This document shows, piece after piece, positions 43,436-54,923 of a stretch of 64,000 nucleotides of DNA; position 1 is the stretch's first letter; each line of letters starts with the position of its first letter. The stretch covers positions 58,962,001 to 59,026,000 of the forward strand of contig CM114272.1 in NCBI GenBank assembly GCA_050084515.1. Reading direction: 5' to 3'. The notes under the pieces were generated by a model. That model saw nothing but the letters and a program-made list of their open reading frames with translations, did no database searches and was not told where the DNA came from. A program made the translations under genes and the position numbers. Source of the stretch: Blasia pusilla (Eukaryota; Marchantiophyta; Marchantiopsida; Blasiales).

Positions 43436-44036
43436 ATGCTATCGGACTAAGGTTGCTCTTCCAACGAGAGTGGATTGCCCTTCTTGGAAGAATAACCAAA
43501 TAATAATACATCTTTGAAAGTTAGATAGGCTTGCTAGAGGTTGACAATGGCTATTGAGCTGTAAGTAGAGTAAGGGGGAAGGGTTATTCTACACGTAATG
43601 GATAGAGGGGGAGCAAGAGTGACTCATAATTTTCCATTTCTTAATCCGTTTACCATCAAAATCTTATATGTAGATAAACACTAGTTCACTATGTATCTCG
43701 TATATCACTTAAAACGGAATATGGAGAATGGACTTGAATAGGCCCCCACAAGTGTCTTTTAACACTCAATGTTATAGTATTGCCCACATGGTTTATCAAC
43801 CCAAGGTAGCATATAGAGAGTTTATGGTGAGGAGGTTTGATCAAGAGTATTATGATGAAGTCATTCCGTCGACACCGCCTTTTATAATCCCTATTGTGTG
43901 AAATTGACAAGTGTATATCTTGACCTTTTATTAAAGTGGTAGAAAAGAGTCATGTGAAAGTCAATGTGACCATGAAAGAAACTTTGAGGGATATAATTCA
44001 TGAATTCAGAGAGTTGAGACTTTCATTCAATCCTAG

Positions 44037-44830
44037 TCAAAACCAAGTCCAAGAATTAACGGAATAAGTTATTTTGGTCAAAAATATGAGAGTAGATAGA
44101 GAGAGAGTCCTTCCAACGGGTGGGATGGAGATGGAAACTATGATTGTCTTGACTTTTGGGCAGAGTGAGGAAACCTTAAGGGCATGAGCATGTGAGGCCC
44201 AATCAGCACAAAGAATAATAGAGATGAATCCCCAAGCGCCATTGATATTGAAAATGAAAAAGGCATGCAAGGGAGAACCGTACAAAAGAAGTCGAGTCAT
44301 GGGATTATTAGAGGATTGGATCGCTCATATGGAAATCCATTTATTCTTTTTCATCATCGATAATCAAATTTCAAGGATACTTGTAAGATCTTGATTTACG
44401 GATTGAGCATTGATATCGAGGAGTTTTGTGACTTACACATATAAATCCGCGACATAAGTGGGGCAAAAGCCCTTGATCTATTCAAGAGAGGTTTGAAGAG
44501 AAAAGTGTGTTAAGAAGTGATTCGAGATAACTTGAAGGATATCAATGAAGAAATTGCATGTGCCCAACGTATGATAAATGTGTATGAAGGAGGAGTAGAG
44601 GTGATTGCTTCCATGAACAACCACTATGGACCCACACCCATGGAGTTGGATAACCTTCAAGCACGAGATGGTTATGCATCACGAAGGTTTAATATATAGA
44701 AGGATGGTAATGGAGAGAAATCAAAACTCCAACATACAAGGGATTGCTCCTTGAATGGACGGACGCGGGGATCCTAGAGGAAGAGATCACCCAAATTTTT
44801 GGAGTGTGGTAGATATGGTTGTATAGCCAT
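44037..44830 (+). pseudogene. Element D gag remnant
   Basis: Readable scraps such as MGLLEDWIAHMEIHLFF in front of many stops are consistent with a plant gypsy gag. DLYGPTPMELDNLQ-like text (about 44,625-44,665, TPMELDNLQA) matches the spacer before the zinc knuckle of such gags. No intact knuckle found. Assigned by position between LTR and protease. Confidence 0.55.
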
Positions 44831-45058
44831 AAATTGTCGCTTTCACAAGCGTGGAAAATAGGCCATTTTGTCGCCCTCTTAGTCATCTTAAAGGGGACAC
44901 ATGCATGAAGATGACAAAGAAGGGGGACCTTAGGGAAACGCCAACCACCAAAAATCTGGCCTCGTGGATATATTGGTTCTAAAGAAAGGAGAAAAGGCAA
45001 GGGTAGACACAAATATATGGAGGTAAATGATTTGAAGAGGGGATAAGACTGCCTGATT

Positions 45059-45400
45059 GTCATAGATGGGAAAGTAGAAGGGTCCCAAGTTAGAGTGTTG
45101 ATTGATCGTGGTGCAACATAAAACTTCCTTTCAATAGCCATAACTATGAAAGTAGGCTTAGCTTTATGGAGGGATCAAAACGAAGAGGTAGAATTTCTAA
45201 ATGGGCAAACAAATGGGATTGAGAAGCTTCCTTGAAGTGTAGAGTTAAGGATATGAAAGTATCATGAAGAGGTGGAGTTGAAGGTCATTCAATTAGCACG
45301 TCATGATGTTATCTTAGGGATACCTTGGATGGAACAATACAATCTAGAGGTAGATTGGACGAAAAAAACTGTGAAGATGCCAGAGTGGACGCTTTATGGA
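45059..45400 (+). pseudogene. Element D retropepsin
   Basis: VRVLIDRGAT then a stop and NFLS aligns with the usual LIDSGATHNFLS, so the Ser of the active-site loop is Arg here and the His codon is a stop. DVILGIPWMEQYNLEVDW is the conserved second half. Confidence 0.8.
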
Positions 45401-45654
45401 GATAGAGTTAGATCATATCATAAACCCTACCCTTTTATTATGTAATAGGCAAAACTTCCATCGAACATCAAGATATATGCTTCCTTGGCTTAATAAGAGA
45501 AGTTGGTGGTTTGAAAAAATATTCAAAGAGACCAGACAAGTTAAGAGAAGTTTTGGAGGAATAAAAAAATATCTTTCCAAAAATCTTACCATCAAGACTA
45601 CCTCCCAAACGTCGAATAGACCAGAAGATTGATGTCCTTCCATGAAACACACCA

Positions 45655-46440
45655 CCATGTAAGGCTCCTTACCGTCTCGCGACGAGGAAATTAGAAGAAT
45701 GTAAAGCCCAAGTGGAGGAGATGTTGTAGAAAGGCTTCATCCAACCAAGCATCTCGCCATATGGAGCCCTTGTTCTTTTCGTGAAAAAAAGGATGGAAGT
45801 ATGTGATTATGTATCAACTATCGAGCACTAAATCAACAAACAGTAAAAAAAAATATCCATTACCAAGAATGGATGATTTGTTCGACTAGTTACAAGGAGC
45901 AAAATACTTCATCAAACTCGATTTAAGAAGCGACAACAACCAAATTTAAATTCTGGATGAAAATGTGCCCAAGACTGCTTTTCGTACTAGGTATGAACAC
46001 TTTGAATACTTAGTCGTGTCATTTGGTCTTACTAATGCAGCTCCAATCTTTATTTGCCTAATAAATTATATCTTTCAGCCATATATAGATAAGTTTGTCA
46101 TCACGTTCTTAGATGATATCTTGGTCTATAGTAAAACCATAGAGGAGCATATAAACCATCTACAAGAAGTCCTTTAAATCCTACGATAACGAGTTGTATG
46201 CTAAAACTTCAAAATGTGAGTTCGGCGAGACAAAAGTTGATTATCTAGGACATTGAATATGCGCAGATGGCATTGAAGTGATGAGTGAGAAGGTAAAAAA
46301 GATCCAAAAATAAAGTGCACTTGAAGATCAGACTCAATTGAAGAGTTTTATAGGATTAAGAGGATTCTATGAAAGATTTGTCTAAGGTTTTGCTCGCCTC
46401 GCACAATTATAGATAACTTTACAAGGGAAAAGGAAAAAAA
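45655..46440 (+). pseudogene. Element D reverse transcriptase
   Basis: KGFIQPSISPYGAL precedes the decayed first motifs. The open stretch 45,965-46,177 has [20 protein letters not shown] and [19 protein letters not shown]. The catalytic pair is LDD in place of (Y/I)DD, within a conserved setting. KVDYLGH-like and VKSFIGL-like blocks follow out of frame. Confidence 0.85.
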
Positions 46441-46499
46441 TGGAATTGGGGTACATTACAAGAGATTTCTTTTCAATCATTAAAAGATGTCTTGATCAA

Positions 46500-46915
46500 A
46501 ACCCCTATTTTGAAGTCGTATGATCCTAATCAACTTATCAAGTTGATCATAGATGCATCAAGTACTACCATTTGAGGAGTATTACCACAAGAATGTGAGG
46601 ATGGATGGCATCATATTGCCCTCTTTTATCTCAAGTTGTGGCCAATGGAGCAAATCTACAATACAACCAAGCAAGAAGAACTTGCTATTGTATTGGCAAC
46701 CGAGCATTGGAAATAATATCTGGGAGATAAGCAATTCATGGTGGAAACTGATCACAAGCCCTCGGTATACGTAAAGTCCTAAAAGGAGTTCTCCAAACGC
46801 CAAATTTGATGGGAAAAAAGGCGAAAATAATTCATCATGAAAATTATCTATGTAGAAGGAAAGAAGAATTTTGCGGATGGTTTGACGCGTATTACACAGA
46901 TGAATAGTAGATCTA
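46500..46915 (+). pseudogene. Element D RNase H
   Basis: Decayed core, with IYVEGKKNFADGLTR (about 46,845-46,890) matching the HVxGKxNxVADALSR end of gypsy RNase H, and a preceding FMVETDHKPS-like block at about 46,735-46,760. Confidence 0.7.
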
Positions 46916-47084
46916 AAGTGCAAATTCACTTTGGTTATTGGAAAAAATTGACCAAAGAAACAAAGGAGGATGAAGAAATTGCAATTGCTATACAAGCAAA
47001 AAAAACACACAAGGCGCAAGGATTGGTTTTCCATAAAGATAAAGTATGGATCCCACAAGATCCACACTTACCCACTTAAGTATT

Positions 47085-47700
47085 ATCTAGCTAAGGCTCA
47101 TGCTACAATCATTGCGGGTCATATGGAAGCTATAAAAACCTTAGAGGGATTATAACAGGCATATTATTGGCCCAAAATGAGAGAAGATGTTGACGTATAT
47201 ATAAGAAGTTGTATGATTTTTCAAAAAATTAAGGCAAGTAATATAAAACCAAAAGGATTGTTATAGCTCATCCCAGCACCTGAGAAACGTTGGAAACAAG
47301 TCACTATAGATCTTGTTTGTGAGCTACGATGTACGATCACAAGATATGATTCTATTGTAGTCTTTGTGGATAGAGTAAGCAAGATAATACCCCTTTTTTT
47401 GACTAAGAAGATTGTCACTACACCAGAGTTGGCTAGATCTACATCAAGATAGTCCTTGTCAATCATTGTCTTCATAAAATGCTTATCATAAATAGAGGAA
47501 CCCATTTCACAAGTCTTTTTTGGAAGGCTTTATTTGGATTTCTCCAAACTAAACTAGCTAGACGTACAACTTATTATCCTCAAACCAATAGACAAATTGA
47601 AAGGGCCAAACGTACCATTCATGATATGCTATCGGCTTTAATATTGGAAGATCAAAGGAAAATATTTTCCCTCCACTACTTCCTAAAATGGTAAGAGATC
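47085..47700 (+). pseudogene. Element D integrase
   Basis: AYYWPKMREDVDVYIRSC is the end of the zinc domain. The core shows RWKQVTIDLVCELR (first Asp), VVFVDRVSKII, IDRGTHFTSLFWKAL (Asp) and YYPQTNRQIERAKRTIHDML (Glu). Stops near 47,152, 47,263 and 47,451. No PHD or chromodomain was seen before the PPT. Confidence 0.88.
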
Positions 47701-47892
47701 ACAAAGACTTTGAAGTGGAATGTATCTTGAAGAAACACTCTTGAGGAGCTCATCACCAATGAGTCGAATACTTGGTCCAATAGAAAGAATATACCTTATT
47801 TGAGGCCACATGGGAACTCTTAGCTAACTAAGCCAATACACCATTAATAATAAGACTTTGAAAGTTCTCACAACGAGGACGTTGTGTCTTAA

Positions 47893-47905
47893 ATGGAGGG
47901 AGGTT
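47893..47905 (+). other. Element D polypurine tract
   Basis: ATGGAGGGAGGTT directly before the 3' LTR start TGTAGCCC. Confidence 0.75.
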
Positions 47906-48269
47906 TGTAGCCCTCCTTTGTTAGTGATAGTTAAATTAGAGTCTTTGACATATAACGCATAAGTGAAAAAGAGCCATCAAAAAAAGAGAAAAGACAAAGA
48001 ACATGAGATAAAGATAAGAGTGGGGTCAAAGGTTGATGAAAAGTAAGATAAGGATGAGGTTAGGAGTAGATATGATAAGATGAGATAGGGATATTAGAGT
48101 CCAAAGAAGATTCTCTCATGCTATAAGAATATGACATGTGATATAAGAATGTTTTTTTTTCATTGTTGCTCTCTCTAAATATATAAAGGAAGAGGAAAGG
48201 CCTCGAAGGACATTCTACCTTTGAGCAACTCTAGAGTAGACTTTTATATATATAAGATTGAGAGTTGTA
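47906..48269 (+). repeat. Element D 3' LTR
   Basis: Aligns with the 5' LTR, with many differences. TATATAAAGG near 48,178. Ends GAGAGTTGTA followed by TSD CTCTT. Confidence 0.85.
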
Positions 48270-48274
48270 CTCTT

Positions 48275-48892
48275 GCTCCTATGAGTACTCCCATATGCCG
48301 TTGAAATAGGGAACACGGTCCCCTATCTACATAACAGCGAGATACCAACAAGCTCCCGTATTGTAAAACTCTCAATCTCGCATTCTCTCTTTGTAAATCA
48401 AGGATCTCCCTCAACACCATGTCTCCATGGTGCTCTCTCTCTCTCTCTCTCCAAACCAAACCCACTCTCCTAATGAAAGGTTTGGTTACTCACACAAGGT
48501 AAGGAGGACCATAGCTCCGCCATCTCATGCCAAAAGGTTCAACAAACAGAGAATGAGCTTCAAAGCTCTCTCTCCTTAAGTATACCCTCTTCCCTCTCCC
48601 AAACTCTCTTCACCCTAACCTATGCTTTCAGGTCATCTCTATTGCTTCTGACCTATTGTAGGAGATGAAGGGCCATTACCCAAAGTGGAAAGTAAACTAT
48701 ATTTAAAATGAAAACTTATCCGAAGTAGTAAGTTTCTTTTTATGGATCCAAACGAGCCAAAACCAAGGGAAAACCTACTATCTCAGGCTATCCATGGCCT
48801 GAGTAGGTCATCCTTGACATGTTGAGGATATCCTACATTATTCTCGAAGGCTCTATACTAAATCTCGCCCATCTATACTAAAAGACAAGATA
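48275..48892 (-). repeat. LTR-M copy 2, fragment c (5' end of that LTR)
   Basis: Continues the LTR after element D. Matches 15,400-16,033 and the reverse complement of 54,924-55,460 (ACCATAGCTCCGCC and GAATGAGCT blocks). The LTR terminus corresponds to GACAAGATA at 48,892. A (CT)n tract lies at 48,432-48,451. Confidence 0.75.
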
Positions 48893-50339
48893 ACTCCAAT
48901 CTAAAAAATTGTCCTATGATGGAAAAATTATTGATATCACATACTCACGTCCATGTATAAGATCCAATTTTGGTGAAACGAGGTCTCTTTATTCAAATAA
49001 GTCGTCAACTTCTAATAGCGTATATGATAATATCCTAAAGATCTCTAGTATGGATAATGGATTGTCGAGTAACTATATTTAGCAAGGACTTTTGAAACCC
49101 CTTCCATCTCCTTACTATATGCAAGGTTGTGAACAACTTGTTCTAAGCACAAACTTCTCTAATGCACGGACATGTCCGTGCGTGCCCGGATGCAGGCTTC
49201 ACAGGCCCAAGAATCCGAGGCCTGCATTTGGGCCTACGCCGACCAAGCATTTTGCCCTTGCTTGGATAGCTCCTATCACATCCCTGCAACTTGACGCTCA
49301 TTTGTGTCACCCGATTTCTAACCCGCGTCGCGCCCACTGGATTTCGCGTCGCCAACGAGTTAAGCCCACATCAAGCCCACATCCTAGACCGCCCTAACTT
49401 TTTTGCATCGAATGCATGTGGAGCTCGCGCCCAACCCATGCTTATTTTGCGCTAACCCCACGTGTGAGCTCAAGGCTTGTGTCTAGCTCGCGTCCAATCC
49501 TCCAACCCTAGAGCTCCACGTGGCACTATCTAATTCGTCCTCCAAACTTGCACTCGGCCCGCGTCCTCCAAACCTTGCGAGGACACATGGGAGATTTTGA
49601 TTGGTTGAGGCTAAGTTTGAACCTTCCTACCCCCTCCCTAACTTCTTAAATGGGTTTCAAACAAAAAATCATAAGCCAAGGATGCACAAGTGGGCCAAAA
49701 TGCTCATAAGGGGGTGATTAGGGGCTAATTAACTCACATTTTCTCACCATTTTTCATATTTTCCTTCCTTTTCTTTGAGAGTAGTATTAGTTTTGGATTA
49801 GGCCCCAAATTTTATTGGTGCCTTGAGAGCTAAGGGCTTTGAGAGTTGATAGAATTTTGGGGAAATCCATTACGTGCCTTTGGGGATTGTTACATTTTTT
49901 GTGACCAACTTTGATATTTGTGCTACTTGTTGTGTCTTAAACAAACTCTGATTTATTCCACATGAGGTGAGAGGTTGTGACTCTAGAATCCTCTTGTGTC
50001 ACTGAAGTTTTTTGGTAATTTTGAATTTCTGACTCACGGTCTTTAGTTTAGATGTTTCTCATTGACTTTCCTTAGCATATCGAGGATGTGGAGGTGGTCA
50101 AGGAAACTTAACTAAGTGCATATATATTCCCTTTTCCTAGATTCACTATTCCATCATTCATATTTATGTAGGTTGATCGAGCCATTGTAATAGCATTACA
50201 AGTTGTTATACTTATGGTACTTCCTAATCGCCACCTTTAGATTTCTTTGTTGGTTTAGTGGGAAAACTTTCCGTCTTCTTCCTCTGATTTGTATGCCTAG
50301 TGGGGCTGAGTTACCGAGGGTGGGAGATAATTGAATGGA
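48893..50339. repeat. Spacer with GC-rich repeat patch at 49,166-49,600
   Basis: Begins with the 14-bp palindrome ACGGACATGTCCGT and is rich in GCCCAC and GCTCGCG units, like the MITE-like repeat at 25,037. No matching right end found, so truncated or a different arrangement. The rest is AT-rich without signals. Confidence 0.4.
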
Positions 50340-52530
50340 GTCCAAGAGGCAAAGAGTGAATTCAAGGAATGACCTTCACATGGCTGTAAGAGAGGCATGG
50401 CTAGACTAGTTTTTCCAGCTTACATTAAAGAAGAGACAATCCCACATTTTGAGGGATATACATGATTTCCATGACTTAACCTTGGAATTGCAAAGATTTT
50501 TGGCGAGAGTTTCAAAGGCATGGAACTAGAAAGTCAATGCCAACGAGGCCAAGAGGTTAAGTGCATTTTGTGCCCAATAAGGTGTTCGCTTGGAGAGAGT
50601 GTAAATCGATCTCAAGGCATACAAGAAGGAGAAGCCCATTGTTACAAAGACAACTATACGAGAAAGATTTTTTCTAGAGTCAAAAAAAGCTAAATATTTT
50701 TTTAAGGGATATAATACTCTCGTGGGGAAGACATTCATAGTTCCATATGGATGTTAGTAGATGTTTTAGAAGGATGTAGTAGTATGACATGACCCTGAGG
50801 ATACTTTGGGCTTAGGTTTGCATGGAATTGGGTAGCATTGAGAAATAATCCAAACCCTTGGCCTAAGTAAAGCTATTTATTATTGCATGGAGGAGTTTGC
50901 GGAAGCATCTCGATGTATTCAAGATAATCAATGATGGTTGAGGAGATATTTGAGACTATTTTATAGTGAGGAATGGTTCCCATGGTGGGAGGGTTGATGT
51001 AGGATCCACCGCGTGCCATCTATCCACACTAGAATGTTGGGCGTCTTGAAAATTGGATGCAAGCATGCCATACCTTGAATAATGGAGGGGCGAGTTCAGG
51101 AGAGTTGCAAAAGATCAGATGTCTCGCAATGTCATAAAATGTCATCCATCTTGTGCTTGCCTTGCTTGTTACCATGGAGACTATCCACAAACGTGCAGTT
51201 TTCATACTAACCTTCATACGAGGAACATTTACATCCATTTTGGTTCCAAATTTGAGCCGTACATCAGGGTTGGAGATTGGGGAAAGGCTTTATGGGGTAC
51301 AAAGTGCTTAGTCTCGCCTCAAAGATTTTGGCCTCATGAACAAAAAAAAATGTTGGGCACATTGCACCGGAGTTGACAAGAGGGCCAAAGAATCTTCCTT
51401 TTAGCATAGCCACAAAAAATTATGCCCTTGGAATGATTGTGAAAAATGTGAACTATGTGACATACAACATTGTTATCGAGGATGCTTACTCAAATGTTGG
51501 ATTGACTTATTTGGAAAGGATTTGAAAGTAGGCATTAGCTTCCAACCCCCCGGATCATAAAAGCCTATAATACCTTATTGTATATGTAAGAGAAAAAATA
51601 TTAGGTGTAGACGATATAGATTCAAAAAGACCATCTATATATGCTCATTGAATGTATGGTGATGGGATTTTTGTAACCACCATAGTGTGACTATAAATCC
51701 GTTTGAGGATTATATATTTTTCATGAAAAATATAAATGTGTGACTTTGAATGATTGTAAATGATCACGGATGTATCATCCATGGATGTATTGAGTGTCAT
51801 CGTATCACTATTATTGTAATCATTCCGTAACGACCTTTTTCTTTCCAATTTTGGTAGAAGAAAAATTGAAGATGGAGTTGTTGCCTCATGAAGACCGTAT
51901 TTCTCACAACGTAGAGGATGACGAAAGAGAGGAAGAACCCCACGATACACAAAGACGGGCAATGCTTGTGAAGGTGAACAAGAAGAAAGTTTCACTATTC
52001 ATCACCAAAGATGAATTGAAGGCGCCTTTGGACAAAATCGTTGGTCCAAATATTCTTCAAGTAGAGTTCAAGAAGTCACGGCTCAAGTGGTCGGATTGTG
52101 CAATTGGATAATTTGCAAGGAACGTGAGAGAAGACAATTGGAAGAAGGATTGGGCCTTGTTGAATGGCCTTGCAAGTTATGAAGACCTACTGGCAAAGAA
52201 GAGGAAGTAGGTAAGCAAGGTATTTATTAAGCTCAAAGTTGTGGAATTGATGAAGGGCATGGAGGTTTATTATGGTGATGTGGAGGATGGATCTTTGAGA
52301 AGAGATAAGAGATAGAGAGCTCAAGATGAAATATCCCCACCGATGCAATCAAAACGACTAGGGTTCATAATCCGCCAAATTTTGGAAGTATGGGCCTATA
52401 CCCATAACGTGAATATCAACCATCATCTACTTGGTCGGATGGAGGAGAGCAAGGAGCAATTCTACCACAACAAGAGTCATCAGACCAAGACTAGCATGGT
52501 GGATTTTCTAGAAGCCTTAGAGGCCTAATA
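50340..52530 (+). pseudogene. Unclassified decayed coding region, N-terminal and middle parts
   Basis: Largely one reading frame with scattered stops. Readable segments: ILRDIHDFHDLTLELQRFL (about 50,440-50,495), KPIVTKTTIRERFFLESKKA (about 50,634-50,690), CACLACYHGDYPQTCSFH (about 51,150-51,205), IYIHFGSKFEPYIRVGDWGK (about 51,230-51,285), NVNYVTYNIVIEDAYSNVG, and RAMLVKVNKKKVSLFITKDE (about 51,955-52,010). The Cys-rich part and steady coding look suggest a real protein that has decayed. I do not recognise the family. No LTRs or TIRs were identified at its ends. It could be an uncatalogued transposable element or a host pseudogene. Confidence 0.45.
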
Positions 52531-52536
52531 TCTGCT

Positions 52537-53832
52537 TTGGATGGACAAAGAAGAAATTGGACAATCGAAGAGGAGATAGATGAAAATCAAAATGAAGGTC
52601 GAATCCAGTTGGAGGAGGGCCAAGAGGAGACTTTTAAGGCCATAAGAGGTGTTTTGAATGACCTCAATGTAGGTTGTGATATGAGTTTTGATGGGCATGG
52701 AGAGAGTTTTGATCGTTGTGTACATACTGACGCTCTTCCCAAAACCTTTTGTGGGGAGAGTGCTCTAGAAAATAGCGAGGTTTTGTCTCATCTATCATAG
52801 TTGGAGAGTTTAAAAAAATAATTCCCACACACTTTTAATTTGGAAGCTGAATTTAACATTTTGAAGGGGAAGCACCAACAATTGTCTCAGGATCACGAGA
52901 GACTAAAGAGAGAGATGGAGAGGATCATGAACAAATCAATTTCAAGAGACGAGCTCCATAGAAAACAAAGAGCTATAATGGCAAACCATACGAAGCAATG
53001 GAGGAAGGCATACGAATCCATCATGGCAAGACGACAACGAAAAATGGATGAACTGTTGCGATGGAGAGCAAGAGGCAACGTGGGATAACTTACCCCCGGG
53101 ACAACTTTACTTGAGGGTCGTCTTGTGAAAGAGGTTGATATAATCTTTTTTCAACCTATTGACCAGTTGTGACCGCTTCCTCTACGCATAGCATGGGACA
53201 ATCCTGTGGATCCAAATGTTGCAAACTATGCTTCTTTGATGTTGGCACCAACACCTCTCAATCCGAGCAGACAAGAGCAAGATATGCCTAATTGGATGAA
53301 GGAAATCACGGTAGTTGAATTAGGGTCCCTCACGCCAAACAACGAGCTCAAATGCATGATTTGTTTCAACCTCATTGCCGCAAAAAGCTGTTGCGTGGCA
53401 ACCACATGTAAAGCCTGTTATTGGCATTCCTTTGGTCTTCCAAAGGCCATACTACTATTGCATAGATGTTCAACTTGTAGACAACCTTGGTTAGGAAGAG
53501 TGTATCATCTTTTTGGCATATTTTTCTGTGCGCCTGGTAGTAATGCACCACCTTCGTATCGCAAGCAAACCCAAGAGCAAGATAATTTCACTTTCAGTTT
53601 GGGACATAGTAGCCCCCAATCCAATTATAACCCTGAAGTGAACGAATATGGGATGTTTCATAGAGAAATTCCACGTCAACAAAGAATTGATTGGGCAATG
53701 CGATTGTGGCCTATCGATTTCATTGACATGTACGATCGAGAAAAGCTTATTCACAGAATTGCCATAGATCTCCAAAATCGAGAGGCGGAAAACATATTTA
53801 AATCATATTTACTCCATGAAGTCTATTCTTAA
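52537..53832 (+). pseudogene. Unclassified coding region, C-terminal part: coiled coil and RING-like finger
   Basis: One frame for 1.3 kb broken by stops near 52,798, 52,820, 53,086 and 53,170. It begins one frame away from the 50.3-52.5 kb part. EAEFNILKGKHQQLSQDHER to MDELLRWRARG (52,840-53,085) is strongly charged and heptad-like, a likely coiled coil. The intact last 208 codons (53,206-53,832) include CMICFNL, CCVATTCKACYWHSFG and HRCSTCRQPW (53,353-53,490), a C-x2-C, C-x2-C, H, C-x2-C pattern like a RING or related zinc finger. RING fingers often act in ubiquitin transfer, but here the spacing is not diagnostic. ATG 53,206 is merely the first Met of the last open stretch. Confidence 0.45.
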
Positions 53833-54923
53833 ATTTACCCTATGGGCATTTACTACACTAAAAAGTAGAACTAGGGGAAGATTTTAATGATAAAATTATT
53901 AGTAAGTATTTCAAAATAAATTTCTTTAATAAAATAATTTATTCCATATTTTGGGAGTAAATAATAAAAGACCAGACGAGAGTGTGTCCAAACAAGAAAT
54001 CTTCTTAAAAAATATGACCAAGTTTTATTTATTTATAATCTTAAACTAAAATTATGATTGGGAAATGTCCTCCAAAAATGATTTCCATATTTTTTAAGAT
54101 TTCTAAAACTCTGGGCATAATTAATTCTTATCTTATTTTTTGATTTCTTTTGCATTTTTTCTTAACCTTACAAGAATTTCCTTAAGTTTTCATATTTTCA
54201 AATTTATTTTTTGTACTTTCTAAGGGTCGATTGGAAGGGCAAAGTTAATTTCTAACTTTTCTTTATTAGGTTCTACAACCTTATAGAGCCCTTAACAAAT
54301 TTTTTATCTTCCATGTCTAAAATCTATATGAACAAATTCATTTTCAAATTTTCTTTAGTTAAAAATCATACAATTCAATATTAATTCATTCCTTATCCTT
54401 GAATTATCTCATAATTTTATTCCAAATATGTAAATATTTAAAGCTATCTCAACCACGTATTTACTATATAAGCGTCTAAAGTGCCTCATAGAGAATATTA
54501 CTAATTTATTTTCTTTTATCATCTGAAATATTTAATTTATTTTCAAAATCTAAAAAAAGATTTCTTTGATAAATTAGAATCCTATTTTTCAAGGTTAGTT
54601 TGAAGGTAAAGCTCATTCAAAACAAAACTTCAAAAAATGGAGTTGTGATCCAAAGCTCAAAATTTTTTAAGTGGTTTTTGGACGCGCACGATTAGACCTT
54701 CTTCCAAAAGAAGGTATGTCTATTTTCTCATATGGTTCAAGGATCTTATCTTGACCTAAAATTTAGGATACTTGATCTCCAAGGTGTATCTAGACTTTAT
54801 GCAAAGTTTCAAGAAAAATTGAGTTGTGACCAAAAACCCAAAAATATTTAAGTGGGTTTCTTTACCTCACAATCAAACCTTTTAGCAAAAGAGGATCTTT
54901 CCAATTTTCATCTTCTTAAAAGA
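53833..54923. other. AT-rich spacer with a diverged tandem duplication (54,628-54,895)
   Basis: Two similar blocks about 181 bp apart share GAGTTGTGA(T/C)C, AAAATxTTTAAGTGG and CAAAAGA(A)GG. Otherwise no coding or repeat ends before the LTR of element C. Confidence 0.5.

Larger units (their letters stand above)
43054..48269 (+). mobile_element. Ty3/gypsy element D (standard type), strongly decayed
   Basis: 5.2 kb, LTRs of 382 and 364 bp, TSD CTCTT (43,049-43,053 and 48,270-48,274). The order gag, protease, RT, RNase H, integrase is that of an ordinary gypsy element, with no DNMT and no PHD finger. Numerous stops and diverged LTRs make it an old insertion. It splits LTR-M copy 2. Confidence 0.92.

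Noticed and set aside
45965-46177. Element D as a fourth DNMT-bearing element
   Set aside because: Protease is followed directly by RT; no DNMT motifs and no PHD finger between the integrase and the PPT.
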